Shown: positions 12,112 to 23,367 of the stretch, piece by piece
How positions within the stretch are numbered: the first letter of the stretch is position 1
How the letters are laid out: each line of letters begins with the position of its first letter
Assembly (NCBI RefSeq): GCF_002575655.3
Contig: NC_053036.3
Location: forward strand, 648,851,387-648,915,386
Source: Aegilops tauschii subsp. strangulata
Taxonomy: Eukaryota > Streptophyta > Magnoliopsida > Poales > Poaceae
DNA: 64,000 bases
Direction: 5' to 3'
The notes under the pieces: generated by a model
What the model was told of the DNA's origin: nothing
The model's database searches: none
Seen by the model: the letters and a program-made list of their open reading frames with translations, nothing else
Program-made: the position numbers and the translations under genes

Positions 12112-13094
12112 TCCCCCCCCCCACTTTCTCTCGATTTTTCTCCACTGCGACCCCGTCAGCGGGTGCTCTCAACTTCCCGTCGTTCTTACGGTCCTCTTTG
12201 TGCCATCGCATCAACTTGGCATGCTCTTTGTTTCTGAACAGACGTTTCAACCCTGGTATTATAGGAGCATGCCACATCACCTTGGAAGGAACCCTCTTCC
12301 TGGGCCGCTCGCCCTCATCATCACCAGAGTCAACTCGTCTGATCTTATACCGCAATGCACCGCATACTGGGCATGCGTTCAAATCCTCGTACGCACCGCG
12401 GTAGAGGATGCAGTCATTAGGGCATGCATGTATCTTCTCCACCTCGAATCCTAGAGGGCATAGAACCTTCTTTGCTCTGTGCGTACTGTCGGGCAATTCG
12501 TTATCCTTTGGAAGCTTTCTTCTTCAATATTTTCAGTAGCTTCTCAAATTCGTTGTCAGATACACCATTGTCTGCCTTCCACTGCAGCAATTCCAGTGTG
12601 GTACCGAGCTTTGTGTTGCCATCTTCGCAATTTGGGTACAACCCTTTTTTGTGATCCTCTAACATGCGATCGAACTTCAACTTCTCCTTTTCACTTTCGC
12701 ATGGTCTCTTTGCATCAACAATGACCCGGCGAAGATCATCATCGGGCACATCGTCTGGTTCCTCTTGATCTTCAGCTCCCCTCGTTGCAGCATCACTGTA
12801 TTTAGGGGGCACATAGTTGTCCTCATCCTCTTATTCTTTGTTGTCTTCCATCATAACCCGTCTTTCTCCGTGCTTGGTCCAAACAATATAGTGTGTCATG
12901 AAACCCTTCGTAAGCAGATGGGTGTGAAGTATTTTCCGGTCAGAGTAAGACTTCGTATTCCCACATATAGGGCATGGACAACACATAAAACAATTCTGCT
13001 TGTTTACCTCAGCCACTTCGAGAAAATTATGCACGCCCTTAACGTACTCGGAGATGCGTCTATCACCGTACATCCATTGTCGGTTCATCTGCAT
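12112..13094 (-). pseudogene. CACTA TNP2 transposase, N-terminal fragment
   Basis: The minus strand encodes the start of a TNP2-type transposase. First is the transposase-associated domain, MNRQWMYGDRR.. with CCPCPICGN (13094-12831). After an in-frame TAA at 12831-12833 comes an acidic region and LLYPNC-like KGLYPNCEDG (to 12501). A one-base frameshift near 12510-12520 leads to NDCILYRG, ACPVCGALRY and the WHAPIIPGLKRLF motif (12496-12180). A second frameshift lies near 12155. The catalytic core beyond this is absent, cut by the gypsy scrap. With the ULP1 gene it could be the remains of one CACTA, but the promoter-like end at 7830 argues for two elements. Confidence 0.85.
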
Positions 13095-13229
13095 GCATTA
13101 TATATAATTAAGTGTGTCAAAAACCATTACAGAACATCATGAATATAGAAGTGACCATTATCATCACATTAAAACCAAAGTACGTACATAGTTCTCATTG
13201 AACAACATATAGCTCTCCAGAGCATCTAA

Positions 13230-13478
13230 TTAAACCATATATTGAAACAATGTAAAACATTTCAATGCAACAACAAATGCGATCACAATCGCAACTAAGG
13301 TAACAATTGATCCAACGGCATAATGATACCAAGCGATAGTATGAATGTCGTATTTTCTAATCTTTTTAATCTTCAAGCACATTGCATCCATCTTGATCTT
13401 GTGATCATCGACGACATCCGCAACATACAACTCCAATATCGTCTTCTCCTCCTCAATTTTTTTCATTTTTTTCTTCAA
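13230..13478 (-). pseudogene. Small coiled-coil plus membrane-segment ORF upstream of TNP2
   Basis: An 82-codon minus-strand reading frame. It begins with a lysine/glutamate-rich coiled coil (KKKMKKIEEEKTILEL), then VVDDHKIKMDAM, and ends with one strongly hydrophobic segment (VGSIVTLVAIVIAFVVALKCF). I recall a similar short ORF just upstream of TNP2 in Triticeae CACTA elements. Codons before the first ATG are also open until a stop at about 13487 and appear related, so it is probably the tail of a longer broken gene. Function unknown. Confidence 0.5.
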
Positions 13479-13689
13479 GTAATTGTTTTATTTTTCAACT
13501 AAATTTAACCTCTCGACAATAGCGTCGGTTGGAATTTCTGGTTCACATACCTCCTAGATAAAAAAATCAATGTCACGTTGGTCGGCATAATTGACATGAA
13601 CACTAAATGAAACACATACTTATAAAAGACAATATATACCATATCCGAATCATAGACAGGACAAGGGCCACGAGCAAACATGTAAAAGA

Positions 13690-14960
13690 ATAGAAGAAGA
13701 GACCACGAAAAGCAGAGGACAGAAAGAAACAAAAACACAGTTTAGAGTCATCTTTCTTTCAGGTAAAGGTGGTCCATTCAACATCTTTTATAAGTATGTT
13801 CGAGGACATAGCTAATCAATCTTAAAATTATCTAAAGGAGAATGATCGAGCACAGAAAGCAGCAAATAAAAGGCAGATGTTCGATATATAATACGTACTC
13901 CTACGTGCGTCTTGTCGTGTAAAAGACCTCAAGACAAAATAATCAATAGTGCTAACAAAGGCAGAGATCTTCTGAGATACGACGAAGACAGAAAGAAATT
14001 GTTCAGGATTCTTCTTTGACCGGTGACCAAGCTAGACGCGGCCGGTGTGTAATCGTCACCGTGGCTGTCGCGTCTCGCCATCGTGTAACCTCCGGAGCAA
14101 TAAAAACGATCTCGATTGCAACCTATGATGAATAGGGCACTCCACCCGGCCGGTAGCAGCTCCAGTATGCCTGTTCCTACCTTTTCTAGAAAAAGAAAAG
14201 GCCAGAATCAATTAGAAGCCAAAATAGTGAGAGTGACCAGCATTTATTTGATCGGCAGATCGGTGCAGTCGTAGTAGTCGAATGTGTGGCCATGAATTGC
14301 AGGCAGCGTCGATGGACCGTTCAACTCAGCGAGCAGCAGCTATCTTATCTTGCTTGGCATAGATGGCCGGCTGCATGCCAGAAACTCATTTTGGAGGACG
14401 GGTGCATTGGAGAACTATATTTTGAATTGTGCCAAAACGCTATTTTGAAGTTTCAAATTTTTTTGAAAACAAATCAACATGTTTATATAAATGTATATTA
14501 CACATGTGTAAATTTTGATGCCGAAATAAGTAACCATATGAGTTACACAAAAATGACAAAATTGTGATTTTGGAAAGATGAACAGTGCATGCATTGTTCA
14601 CTATTTAGAAATCACCATTTCTTCATTTTTGTTTAGGTCACATGTTTACTTATTTCATCACAAAACTTTACAAAGTATTTAAAATAAAGTCCTCCAATAC
14701 ACCCGGGTTCCAAAAATCCACTCTCGGGTGCATGCACTATATTTGGAGGCCAATGAGCAGAACATGATGCAGTAGGTCTCCCCTGCTCGAGCTAATCCAG
14801 CCGGTTTCCGAAATGCCGGACGTACATGTATATATATATATTTCCATCGTTGCATTTAAGCTTTAAACAATTATCAGAGTATCTGCAACTACAACAACGC
14901 ATAGCGGTCAAATTAGCCCAGTCCGGTTGTAGATGCTCTTAGCATCCATCCCTTTTCTTC
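13690..14960 (+). repeat. NAC-flanking block A, second copy (A')
   Basis: This copy carries the same ordered landmarks as 16735-17480, including GGATTCTTCTTTGACCGGTG, CGTGTAACCTCCGGAGCAAT, AACGATCTCGATTGCAACCT and CCAGCCGGTTTCCGAAATGC. A roughly 335-bp element interrupts it at 14381-14716. It lies tandem to, and in the same direction as, the copy nearer NAC1. Confidence 0.75.
14381..14716. mobile_element. Putative MITE-like element in A'
   Basis: Ends are inverted repeats: ATTTTGGAGGACGGGTGCATT at the left and AATACACCCGGGTTCCAAAAAT at the right, followed inward by GGAG/CTCC and TATATTTT/AAAATAAA. The other A copies lack this stretch. The inside is AT-rich with no coding frame. I could not settle a target duplication (ACTC lies on both sides), so the superfamily is open. 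Confidence 0.5.
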
Positions 14961-15399
14961 CAAAGCTAGACAAAAGTTTGCAAGTTATACTAGCTCTGTG
15001 TGATCTAAACACGTGGATTGTACATCGGGTTCATATTTTACCCAATAAAGAACTGTATTTCACCAAAGAAAAATCAAGTCTCTCCATTTCAACAAAAAAA
15101 GAAGATCATATATGCATATGGCGTACGAGTAAAACATGCACAGAAATTATAGTAATGAAAGATTCGGAAAGTATTTTTTTGTGGTACTTGATTACTAAAA
15201 TCATCTGAATTGTTCATATTTTTTTTCTTTCTAATTTACTGCCACATGTGATGGACTAAAGAACCCAGGTTCGAGTCGAACTACCTCCTATATTTTTTTT
15301 TTGAGGGAGTGACTACCTCCTATTTAATTCTACCATAGCTCCTGTTCAACTCATTTTTTTAGTATATATAAAAAGGATGGAAAAGACATTAATTATCTC

Positions 15400-15760
15400 T
15401 TTTGTTCATCGTATATGTGAAACAGTCACATTTTGGTCTGGTTTTCGCACTTACTCATGTAATGTTATCTTCAATGTCTTGTCCTTGTCTGTTCTTGACT
15501 CGGTTGAATTCTTGCTTGATTTTCATGAATTCAAGTACAAAAGAATTAAGATAAAATTAGTCGTATTCAGTGGAAGGATCTATCCGCCCCGATAGGATAG
15601 CGATCGTCCGAGTACCATCTGTCATCACCGCCTACGCGGTCTGTGTTGAATCTACTTTTCTTCAATTCAAAACTGAAAAACGACACCGCATTTCCGTGTT
15701 GAAAATTTAGTTACTATACGTAGACTTAACTATATAGCAACCAACACAAATCGAAAATGT
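15400..15760 (+). repeat. NAC-flanking block B, outer partial copy
   Basis: Shares TTCTTGCTTGAT, AAAACTGAAAAACGACAC and TTTAGTTAC with 17600-18480, and the same in reverse with 42680-42840 and 62290-62530. With A' it forms an outer tandem copy of the A-B unit next to NAC1. Non-coding. Confidence 0.65.
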
Positions 15761-16391
15761 CTAGTGCTGCGTGGCTGATGATTGATCTAGCTAGCTCCAC
15801 GTATATATTGCCGTCAGCTGAGATTGACCTGCTACAGTCACTGGACCATTCATTGGTTTATCACTCGGACCCCAACTCCTAGTTGCACTGCCCAACTGAG
15901 CATGTTATGAGGACGAGTATTCCACTCTTAAGCTCGAGTCGGTCGACACATCTTCTCAGTCTTTTTCACACTCAAAGTTTGTATGTACGTACGGATTCAA
16001 GCTTAACTACACTAGTCCAGACACTCTGCATAGTGAGTGAACAAATACATTTCTTTCTTTGTCATGACAATAGTATAGTACTATCGAGTTACTAATAGGT
16101 GTGGAGCCAGAAATTAAACAAGAGAAGAAGAAGGAGACATGGATTACAAAAATAATATACTAGCTAGCTAGCTAGGGATGAGTTGGACCTTGAGAGCAAA
16201 ATTGGTAAGGTACCGAGTAGCCTAGCCATTTACACTTTGTGTAGCTTGGATTCAAAAGGGTGTCCCCATGAGCTGTCCCTTTCATCCTTAGTCACAATTC
16301 TTCAGTGAATTAAAATTTTCGATAACACGTCCATTCAGTATGTACATAAATGGACGGCAGTACTGCAATTCTACCGAACTGATCGATGATA

Positions 16392-16471
16392 CTCCCTCCG
16401 TTCCAAAATAGATGACCCAACTTTGTACTAAAATTAGTACAAAGTTGAGTCATCTATTTTGGAACAGAGAG
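16392..16471. mobile_element. Stowaway-type MITE (80 bp)
   Basis: Begins CTCCCTCCGTTCCAAAATAG and ends CTATTTTGGAACAGAGAG, with TA on both sides (16390-16391, 16472-16473). The centre is an inverted repeat of ACTTTGTACTAA. The matching place in the right arm (about 52345) lacks it, so it entered after the duplication or was lost there. Confidence 0.9.
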
Positions 16472-16734
16472 TAGTAATCAAGACACTCGTACGACTACAA
16501 TATATAGTACTCTCAAGGGGCCGGGTACGTGCATTTCTTCAACGCACACGTTGTGCGTTGTGAAACAGCATGCATGCATGCACGCATATGCTGGTCTCAC
16601 GTCGTATGGTGCAGTGGCACATACATTTTATTATGACAATAGTCTTGTAACTTATGTGATCGTTGGAGGATCGCGACAAAACCACACCAACCAAACTCTT
16701 TTGCAGGAGTAGTCTACTCAGTACACTGCAACAA

Positions 16735-17480
16735 AATGAGGTGCAAACGAAAAGAAGAGGAGACGACGCCAAAAGTCAGACGAGCACAGAAAGAAACAAG
16801 AATGCAGTTTAATTTGACGAGTCTGTTGTCCGGCCAGTCATCAATCGGAGACTCGTCTTCTTGCAACTAAAGGAGAATGGTGGATCTAGGACAGAAAGCA
16901 GCTAATAAAAGGCAGATGATCAATATAATATGTACCCCTACGTGCGTCTTGTCGTGGAAACTCGAAGCCAGGTTAATGAACAGGGCAACAATGGCGGACG
17001 GAGATCTTCCAAGATCCGAAGAAGACAGAAAGAAGCTCTCCTGGATTCTTCTTTGACCAGTGACCTAAGCTAGTCGGACGTACGTGGTCATGTGCACGCG
17101 TATGAAAACGATCTCGATTGCAACCTATGAATAGTAGCAGCTACCATTTGTTTTATCCTTCCCTAGAAAAAGAAAAGGCCAGAACCAATTAGAAGCCGGG
17201 CAAAAATCAATAAGGATGCGAGGATGACTGGCATTGATCGATTGCAGCAGACCGTTCAAACCAGGCAGCAGCTTTCTTTTCTTACTTGATAGCGACGGGT
17301 GCACCACTATGGAGGCTAAAGAGAAGAAGAAGATGAAGGATGTGTCCCCTCCTCGTGCAAATCCAGACGGTTCCCGGGATGCCCGACGGACTTGCATACC
17401 AATTTCCATCGTCGTTTCAAATCAATTATTTGGTCTCCATCGTTTTCTTAGAAAACGACATAGAAGATATCAATGAAGGA
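16735..17480 (+). repeat. NAC-flanking block A, inner copy
   Basis: Reference copy of the block, with GGACAGAAAGCAGCTAATAA, CCCCTACGTGCGTCTTGTCG, GGATTCTTCTTTGACCAGTG, AACGATCTCGATTGCAACCT and CTCCATCGTTTTCTTAG in order. Its reverse partner in the right arm is 51165-52100. No convincing ORF. Confidence 0.8.
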
Positions 17481-17559
17481 AAATGATGTGCATACGACGC
17501 TTTTACCATATGACGCTTGTACGACACTAGCATGGAGCCTGTAGAATGGTAAATTGCAT

Positions 17560-18480
17560 ATGCGGATTTCATCTAGTATATACAGAACACGAAATTTTCT
17601 CTAATTTTCTCACTCACTCTCGTAATGATGGCCTGAATATCTGGTCCGTGCCTTGATAATTCAATGCTGAATTCTTGCTTGATCTCATTAATAAAAGATC
17701 CACCGACTCTCCGGCCATTGGATGGACACGCTAATGGCCATCTGATCTATCCACGTGAACAACCACCCTGTGCAACAAGAGTGGTGTTGCAGAAGGCCCT
17801 TTGAAACAAGAGTAGTGTGGCGGATTTTTAGCAACAAATGTCTTCTTGAAAAAAAAAATCTCCGTCACCTTTTTGCAACAGAGATCATGTTGTAATATTC
17901 TTTTTGCAACAAAGTCATGTTGAATTAATTGATGGTGTATTCAATGGTTGACTTGCAGAGTACTCCTTCCTTTGCAGAATATTTTATCTATTAGGTATTG
18001 GAGATGTTGTTATTTATTCTATAATCATAGTCAAACATTCCAATGGTTGACTTACACAGAAACCAATACACCTTATGTTGACTTTCATGAATGGAAGATT
18101 AATTGAGTATAGAGAAGAAAATGAGTGAACGGGAGAGATCATGAAGGGATAAGGTCGGGAAGGGAGAGACTGATGGATGCCACGTGGGACACGTGTTATT
18201 CACAAGGGGCGGATGATGCGTTTGAGTTTTCCACCGGCTGAACTTAAGCCTTTCCCAGGAATTTTTGGTTGATTTCTCATTAATTCATTTACAAAACCCC
18301 GAAGAGGATCCATCCGAAGAGAATATCGAGGGAGCGAGGGACAGGCCGTGCCGTGTCATCATCACGTACGTGTTCCGTGTCGAATCTATTAATCCTGGAA
18401 TGAAATTAAAACTGAAAAACGACACTGCATGTTCCATGTTGAATTTTAGTTACCATGCACAAATAAATATCTAGACGAGC
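17560..18480 (+). repeat. NAC-flanking block B, inner copy
   Basis: Matches the reverse of 42675-42950 in the right arm (TTTCATCTAGTATAT, AATGATGGCCTGAATATC, GAATTCTTGCTTGAT) and 62290-62530. The middle (17700-18360) differs from the right arm. It is the non-coding far upstream of NAC1. Confidence 0.65.
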
Positions 18481-20134
18481 AACCAGCACAAGACGAATAG
18501 GTTGAGTGCTCCAGAAGTAGTTGTCAGTCGAGTTGATCTTTAACTCTTGTGTTGTGTTGATGAACGAGATCACTGCACCATTATTCATAGCTCGGACCAC
18601 GACCCCCAAACGATACAGAAGCTAGACACGTGTCCCCATCCTATAGCACCATTCTGCGACTTTTTCTGGTTTTTTTAATCTATTTCAACCTGTGGAAACA
18701 TATACGTACACACTGACCCTGACATGCGTAGAGCTACTGTCCGTCCGTACACTCCGCTTGACCAAAATTAATCTGCTGAGTGACACCGTACGTGGAGCTA
18801 AGCTACTGTCTGCGTACGTATTCATGTGTACGTGATCTGGACCGCACATGCCCGCCCGCAGCTAGCTAGGACTATCAATTTTCCACGAATCCAGTGTTGT
18901 TCTGCTCAATTAATATTTACGTGTAACATCGCACTTATCATTGGCGATCACCGGAATATATGAATGGAACCAATAATCTACTCCCTCCGTCTCTTAACAT
19001 AAGAACATTTTTCTTCTGGGACCAAATTCATTTCATTCTTATTTTTTTTTGCGAATTCTGGGACCAACTTCCTGTTGATATATATCAATATCTATCTAAC
19101 ACCCCATCACTGATTAGCACAGCAATTACAGCGCCACACGCTTTTGAGTTTTGTGTACGTCTCACAACTTGCATCCATCAGCTCAATTAATATTTACGCG
19201 TACCAACTCTCTTTTTATATATCAATATCTCGCCAGTACTCCATCACTGATTAGCATCGCAATCACAGCGCCACACGCTTTTCAGTTTTGTGTACGTCTC
19301 ACAACTTGCATCCATCACTGCACACTAGTGTACTATAAACGGAGTTAACTGTGATTTGTGTATTCTACCCGCTCAGCCCAATATAATGCAGCCGTACGTA
19401 GGATGCAAGCAACACAGTGGAGAAATATACACACAGCTTGCAGTGGTACGTACGTTGCCACTGTTGGATTTCTATTAGCGCTAATTCACTATCTGACCTA
19501 AGCGATTTCTTTATTTGGTTTTTTCTTTTTCTCAGAATTGTACTTTGCATTTCTTTTAATTGAGACCGCCAATTGGTTAATTAGGTTCATCAGAGAAAAC
19601 AAATCCATTTTAGTTCAAATCCAACGGCTGGCATGTTTCTTCCTCGTCCTGCCAAAATCTTCCTCCTTTGACCAATCCAGCAACAGATTAACTAATCTGA
19701 TAGGCCGGAAACTTTTCAACTCACTGGAGTATGTAATTTGCAACATAAGTTGTATGGATCCGTCTAATCTATGCATAAGATACGAAGCATTCAACGACAT
19801 GTCCTGATCAATAGATCGAAATGGGCGGCCACGGGCATGCACATGCCATGATGTGCACAATCTTGGCAAGTAAATCCCAGATTGAGTAGAAGTATTGCAT
19901 TCACCAAGCCAGACAGCGACAACTCACAACTTCTACCGTCAAATATACGGGACAGTACAGTGCGTACGTAGTATTTGTGGCGCTGTATAAAGACAGCGCG
20001 GGGCATCGACCTCTAAAAAGAAACGATAGTGTGACAGGATGTAGATGCAATGATTTGCTGCGCACTGCCCGAGGATGATTCGCTCGCCGGCGGAAGGCCA
20101 CCAGTAAGTGCCTCCGATTTTCCACAAGGAATCA
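18481..20134. other. Far-upstream NAC1 DNA without genes
   Basis: No ORF of note. Most of it aligns in reverse to 39060-41170. It holds one Stowaway-like end (TACTCCCTCCGTCTCTTAAC at about 18980) without a clear partner. A local direct repeat of about 110 bp (TTGCATCCATCA, GCGCCACACGCTTTT) occurs at 19110-19190 and 19240-19320. Confidence 0.6.
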
Positions 20135-20317
20135 CTGGAAAAAAATAGCGCGCTATAGCGTCGCTCATAGCGCGCTATAGCGTCGCTCATAGCACGCTAT
20201 AGCGTATTGAGAATTGCCTCGCTAAAAGTATTGATGTACAATGTCTTGATAATAGCACGCTATATAGCATATTTATTGTCGGTGCTATTTTGCTGTAGCG
20301 CGCTATTTTTTTCCTCG
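20135..20317. mobile_element. MULE-like MITE (183 bp), left arm only
   Basis: Flanked by the 9-bp direct repeat AAGGAATCA (20126-20134 and 20318-20326), the duplication length of Mutator-like elements. Ends are inverted repeats, CTGGAAAAAAATAGCGCGCT and the reverse of AGCGCGCTATTTTTTTCCTCG. TAGCGCGCTATAGCG words recur inside. The right arm (about 38880) has the uninterrupted site TTGATTCCTTGTGG, which confirms insertion into this arm. Confidence 0.85.
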
Positions 20318-20559
20318 AAGGAATCAATCGATATGTGTATATCCTCATTTTCTCATGGGATCTGCACCAGACCAACGTGAGGTTGAACTAGGCAGGGTAA
20401 CGTGTGTTGCAAGCACGAAATAAAGTAAGTCAGTGTTGCACACCAATATAACGGCGGCGGTAAAGCTCGCTAGCTTGTTGATCAGCTGACAGAGACTGAT
20501 GAATGATGCAGACCGAGAGACAACCGAAATATGCTTATGGATTCGTGAGTGGGGGTGGT

Positions 20560-20760
20560 CGCTGCTCGCTAATTAGTCCATCTTCTTCTTCTTAGCCGAC
20601 CAAATCGACAGCCATCACCACCCCCCTGCCTTCTCTAGCTAGCCAATAGCCACCCCCACGCGCAATCCAGGGCTTTTCACTCACTTGTAGAAGAGATCGG
20701 TTACCCCGGCCCGGCCTGCTCTCTATGTGTGTCTCTAACCTGTCACCGTCGGTGCAAAAT
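20560..20760 (+). promoter_or_regulatory. Conserved proximal promoter block of NAC1
   Basis: Tracts here are much better preserved between the arms than the flanks: GTGAGTGGGGGTGGTCGCT, GCCACCCCCACGCGCAATCC and TCTCTATGTGTGTCTCTAACC, mirrored at 38450-38680. Preservation suggests regulatory content, but no specific factor site is claimed. Confidence 0.5.
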
Positions 20761-20824
20761 CGACTGGTGGATGTGATCAGCCAGGGAGGATGTGCGTGCT
20801 TCTAATCTAGTGCTTTCTGGGTGT

Positions 20825-20832
20825 TATAAATA
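20825..20832 (+). promoter_or_regulatory. TATA box of NAC1
   Basis: TATAAATA followed by GGGCTCCAATCAAGC. The mirror position in the right arm has TATATAAATA followed by GGGCC. A transcription start about 30 bases downstream (near 20860) would begin the leader that ends at the splice donor at 20994/20995. Confidence 0.7.
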
Positions 20833-20857
20833 GGGCTCCAATCAAGCTTCCCTAGCT

Positions 20858-22198
20858 ACCAACCTCATTCTTTCTTACTTACTAGTACTGCAATTGCAAT
20901 TGAGCGAGCGCCTCACAAGAACTACCTTCTGGTGGTCCTCTGCAGCTACCTCGTTTCCCAGCTGCATCTTCTTCTTCATCTTCTCCTCAGTTTGGTGAGT
21001 CCCCACCTCTATGATTTATATGGTTCTATTTGTATATACTCCTATGTACTTCGCATGTCAACTATTTTGTTTGGTTGAAGGTAACCCGCGAGTTCTGTAA
21101 ACGCTAGCAAGTCATGAGTCCGGCTACTCTTAGTGCAGTGTGGTACCACCAGCTAGCTAGTACGTACTTCCATGTATAGCTAGCATATGCTACTATACCG
21201 GTAGAGAAGGGGACAATATGCACTTGCATGCTAAAGTGACCACCATATTCCTGCTGGTACTCCTCATAGACTCATACTAGTACGTACTCTGTGTTGAGTT
21301 TGAATTGAGGTTGAAATTCGTCGCTGCAACCATAGTCCTGCACGATCGATCGACCCATGTACCTCCGAAACCATATTCCTCCGCTGGTACTCATAGTACA
21401 TAGATACCTGTAGTTCAGAGCCTTAAAAAATTTCATCTCTGCGGGAGCTGTACGTATATACCTGTAGTTCAGTCGTCTAGTCCACCACAAAATTGACCAG
21501 AGACCCAGTCTTCTATCTCTAACCCCCGTAGTGTAGATACGTGTCCGGTACCATTAGGCCGGCGCAAGAAAATGATGGAAACTAGACGGATGGAGGTGGT
21601 GGTGGATGTGTGGAGGGGAGAGTAAACCTGAAGTGCACTCAAAGAAACATGCTGGCTTTGCATTCATGCCCCTAAAAGCTTCACTCTCACAGTTATATGC
21701 AGGACCTTTTCATTCCTCTTTTTTCTTCTATCTTCTTCCATTCCCACTTGACATTGCAATCAGCCTCGATTGCAATTGTACTTTGTCCTCAGAAAAATGG
21801 ATCCAGGACATGATTGCAGTGCACTTATAGTGGATACATAGACAGATTTGGTGTGGGCTATATAGGCTGCTAGAGCTAGATTACAATTTAAATAGCAGTT
21901 CATATATATGAGCGTGCGCATTCGTGTCGTCTGCTCTGCTTGCTGTCAAGTTTTGCACGAGTGCATCTAGCAGTCATTATTCTTCTCTACATATCTAGCT
22001 ATCTATAAAGATCTTCTTGTTTGGTCCACACGCATACAACATATATACACGATTGGTCGATCAGTGGACCAGTTAGCACCATTGTTGCCCCTCTCTGAAG
22101 ATCATCTGTGGCCTCCCCACGTTGCATCTACTAGTACGTTGAAAAGGTTGTGCGCTTGATTTCAGTTCAGAAGAAATCGAGCTTGCTTGCTAAGGTAG
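20858..22198 (+). other. NAC1 5' untranslated exon and leader intron
   Basis: The leader exon ends TCAGTTTG and meets a strong donor GTGAGT at 20995. The intron runs about 1.2 kb to an acceptor in TTTCAGTTCAG (after 22165 or 22170), close to the ATG at 22199. The right arm keeps the same donor (TAATTTG then GTGAGT, 38176/38175) and acceptor wording, which supports a real spliced leader. The start site is inferred from the TATA box only. Confidence 0.6.
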
Positions 22199-23367
22199 AT
22201 GCTACCAATGGAGCAGCAGCATGAGGAGGAATCGTGTGTCCCCCCTGGGTTCAGGTTCCACCCCACAGAGGAGGAACTGGTGGGGTACTACCTGGCCAGG
22301 AAGGTGGCCGCCCAAAAGATCGACCTCGACATCATCCAGGAGGTCGATCTCTACCGGATTGAGCCATGGGACCTCCAAGGTACTACTTATCTGAATTTTG
22401 AAAGTTGTTTCGTAATTTCTACTCCATCCATTCGAAAATACTTGTAGTGGTTTTAGTAGTGTTCTAGCGAGGTGGTGATTCACGTTGAATATATTAACAA
22501 TAATGGATGGTGCAGAGAGGTGCGGCGGCGGCGGCAGGGGAGGACGGGGAGCGCGTCAGGTGGCGGCGGAGGACGAGCAGTCGTCGGAGTGGTACTTCTT
22601 CAGCTTCAAGGACCGCAAGTATCCGAGCGGCACCCGCACCAACCGCGCCACCGCGGCCGGGTTCTGGAAGGCCACCGGCCGAGACAAGCCGGTGATGTCG
22701 TCTCGGAGCCGTGGCGTGATCGGCATGAGGAAGACGCTCGTCTTCTACAGGGGCCGGGCACCCAACGGTAGGAAGACGGACTGGATCATCCACGAGTACC
22801 GTCTTCAGACCAGCGAGCATGCCCCCACACAGGTCCGTTATTATTCAATTCTTCAGTTCTTCTTCTGTTCTTCCTATTGAGAATTTATCGTTGATGGTGA
22901 TGATGCAGGAGGAAGGTTGGGTGGTGTGCCGGGCGTTCCAGAAGCCGGCGGTGAACCAGAGGCCGTCCTACATCTTCCCGCCGCCATACGCCGCCGCTCC
23001 GGGCCTCGGCGGCTACTACGACACGCGGCCTCGGCTGCACGGCCAAGTCGGTGGCGACCACCATTTCCTGCAGAGCGCCGCTGGCGCTGCCGGAGCCGGC
23101 ACACTCGGGTTCCCCGGCCAGGGCGCCCAGTATTGCTCTGACGAGCTGCTGGAGTCCAAGCAGAGTCTTTTCGGCAACATCCCGCAGCTCATCGAGAGCC
23201 CGCCGACCACCGCCGTTGCCGGTTGCGGAGACACCGGCTACGGCATCGGCCAGCATGGAGAGGTGGCTGCTGGCATCGACTGGAACTTCCTGGACAGCCT
23301 GCTGTCCACGACGCAGCTCCATGAATACTCTGCTACGGCTGCCTCACAGCTTCACCTGCAGCAGTGA
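22199..23367 (+). CDS. NAC-domain transcription factor, copy 1 (318 aa, three exons)
   Basis: Exons 22199-22379, 22516-22832 and 22909-23367, with GT..AG borders at each intron, join to an open frame of 318 residues. The NAC domain starts at [18 protein letters not shown] and [20 protein letters not shown], continues with [13 protein letters not shown] and [18 protein letters not shown], and ends with [11 protein letters not shown] and [13 protein letters not shown]. This DNA-binding and dimerising fold is plant-specific. The [13 protein letters not shown] wording points to the OsNAC7/VND-SMB-like subgroup, whose members act in cell-wall and root-cap differentiation; orthology is not established. 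The C-terminal half is a likely activation region ending [21 protein letters not shown] Gly/Arg-rich stretch ([12 protein letters not shown]) replaces the usual RIGYEEQ-like part after exon 1. A second in-frame ATG at 22208 has a better context. Intact; it faces its paralogue tail to tail. Confidence 0.95.

Noticed and set aside
16140..16190. GCTAGCTAGCTAGC-type runs as possible regulatory palindromes
   Set aside because: CTAG/GCTA simple repeats are frequent throughout this window; no evidence of function.
21272..21663. Possible upstream ORFs in the NAC1 leader region
   Set aside because: They lie in the inferred leader intron and on the opposite strand, and are not conserved in the right arm.
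22202..23322. Minus-strand frames across NAC1 and their counterparts over NAC2
   Set aside because: They are shadows of the GC-rich NAC exons and cross the introns without splice signals.
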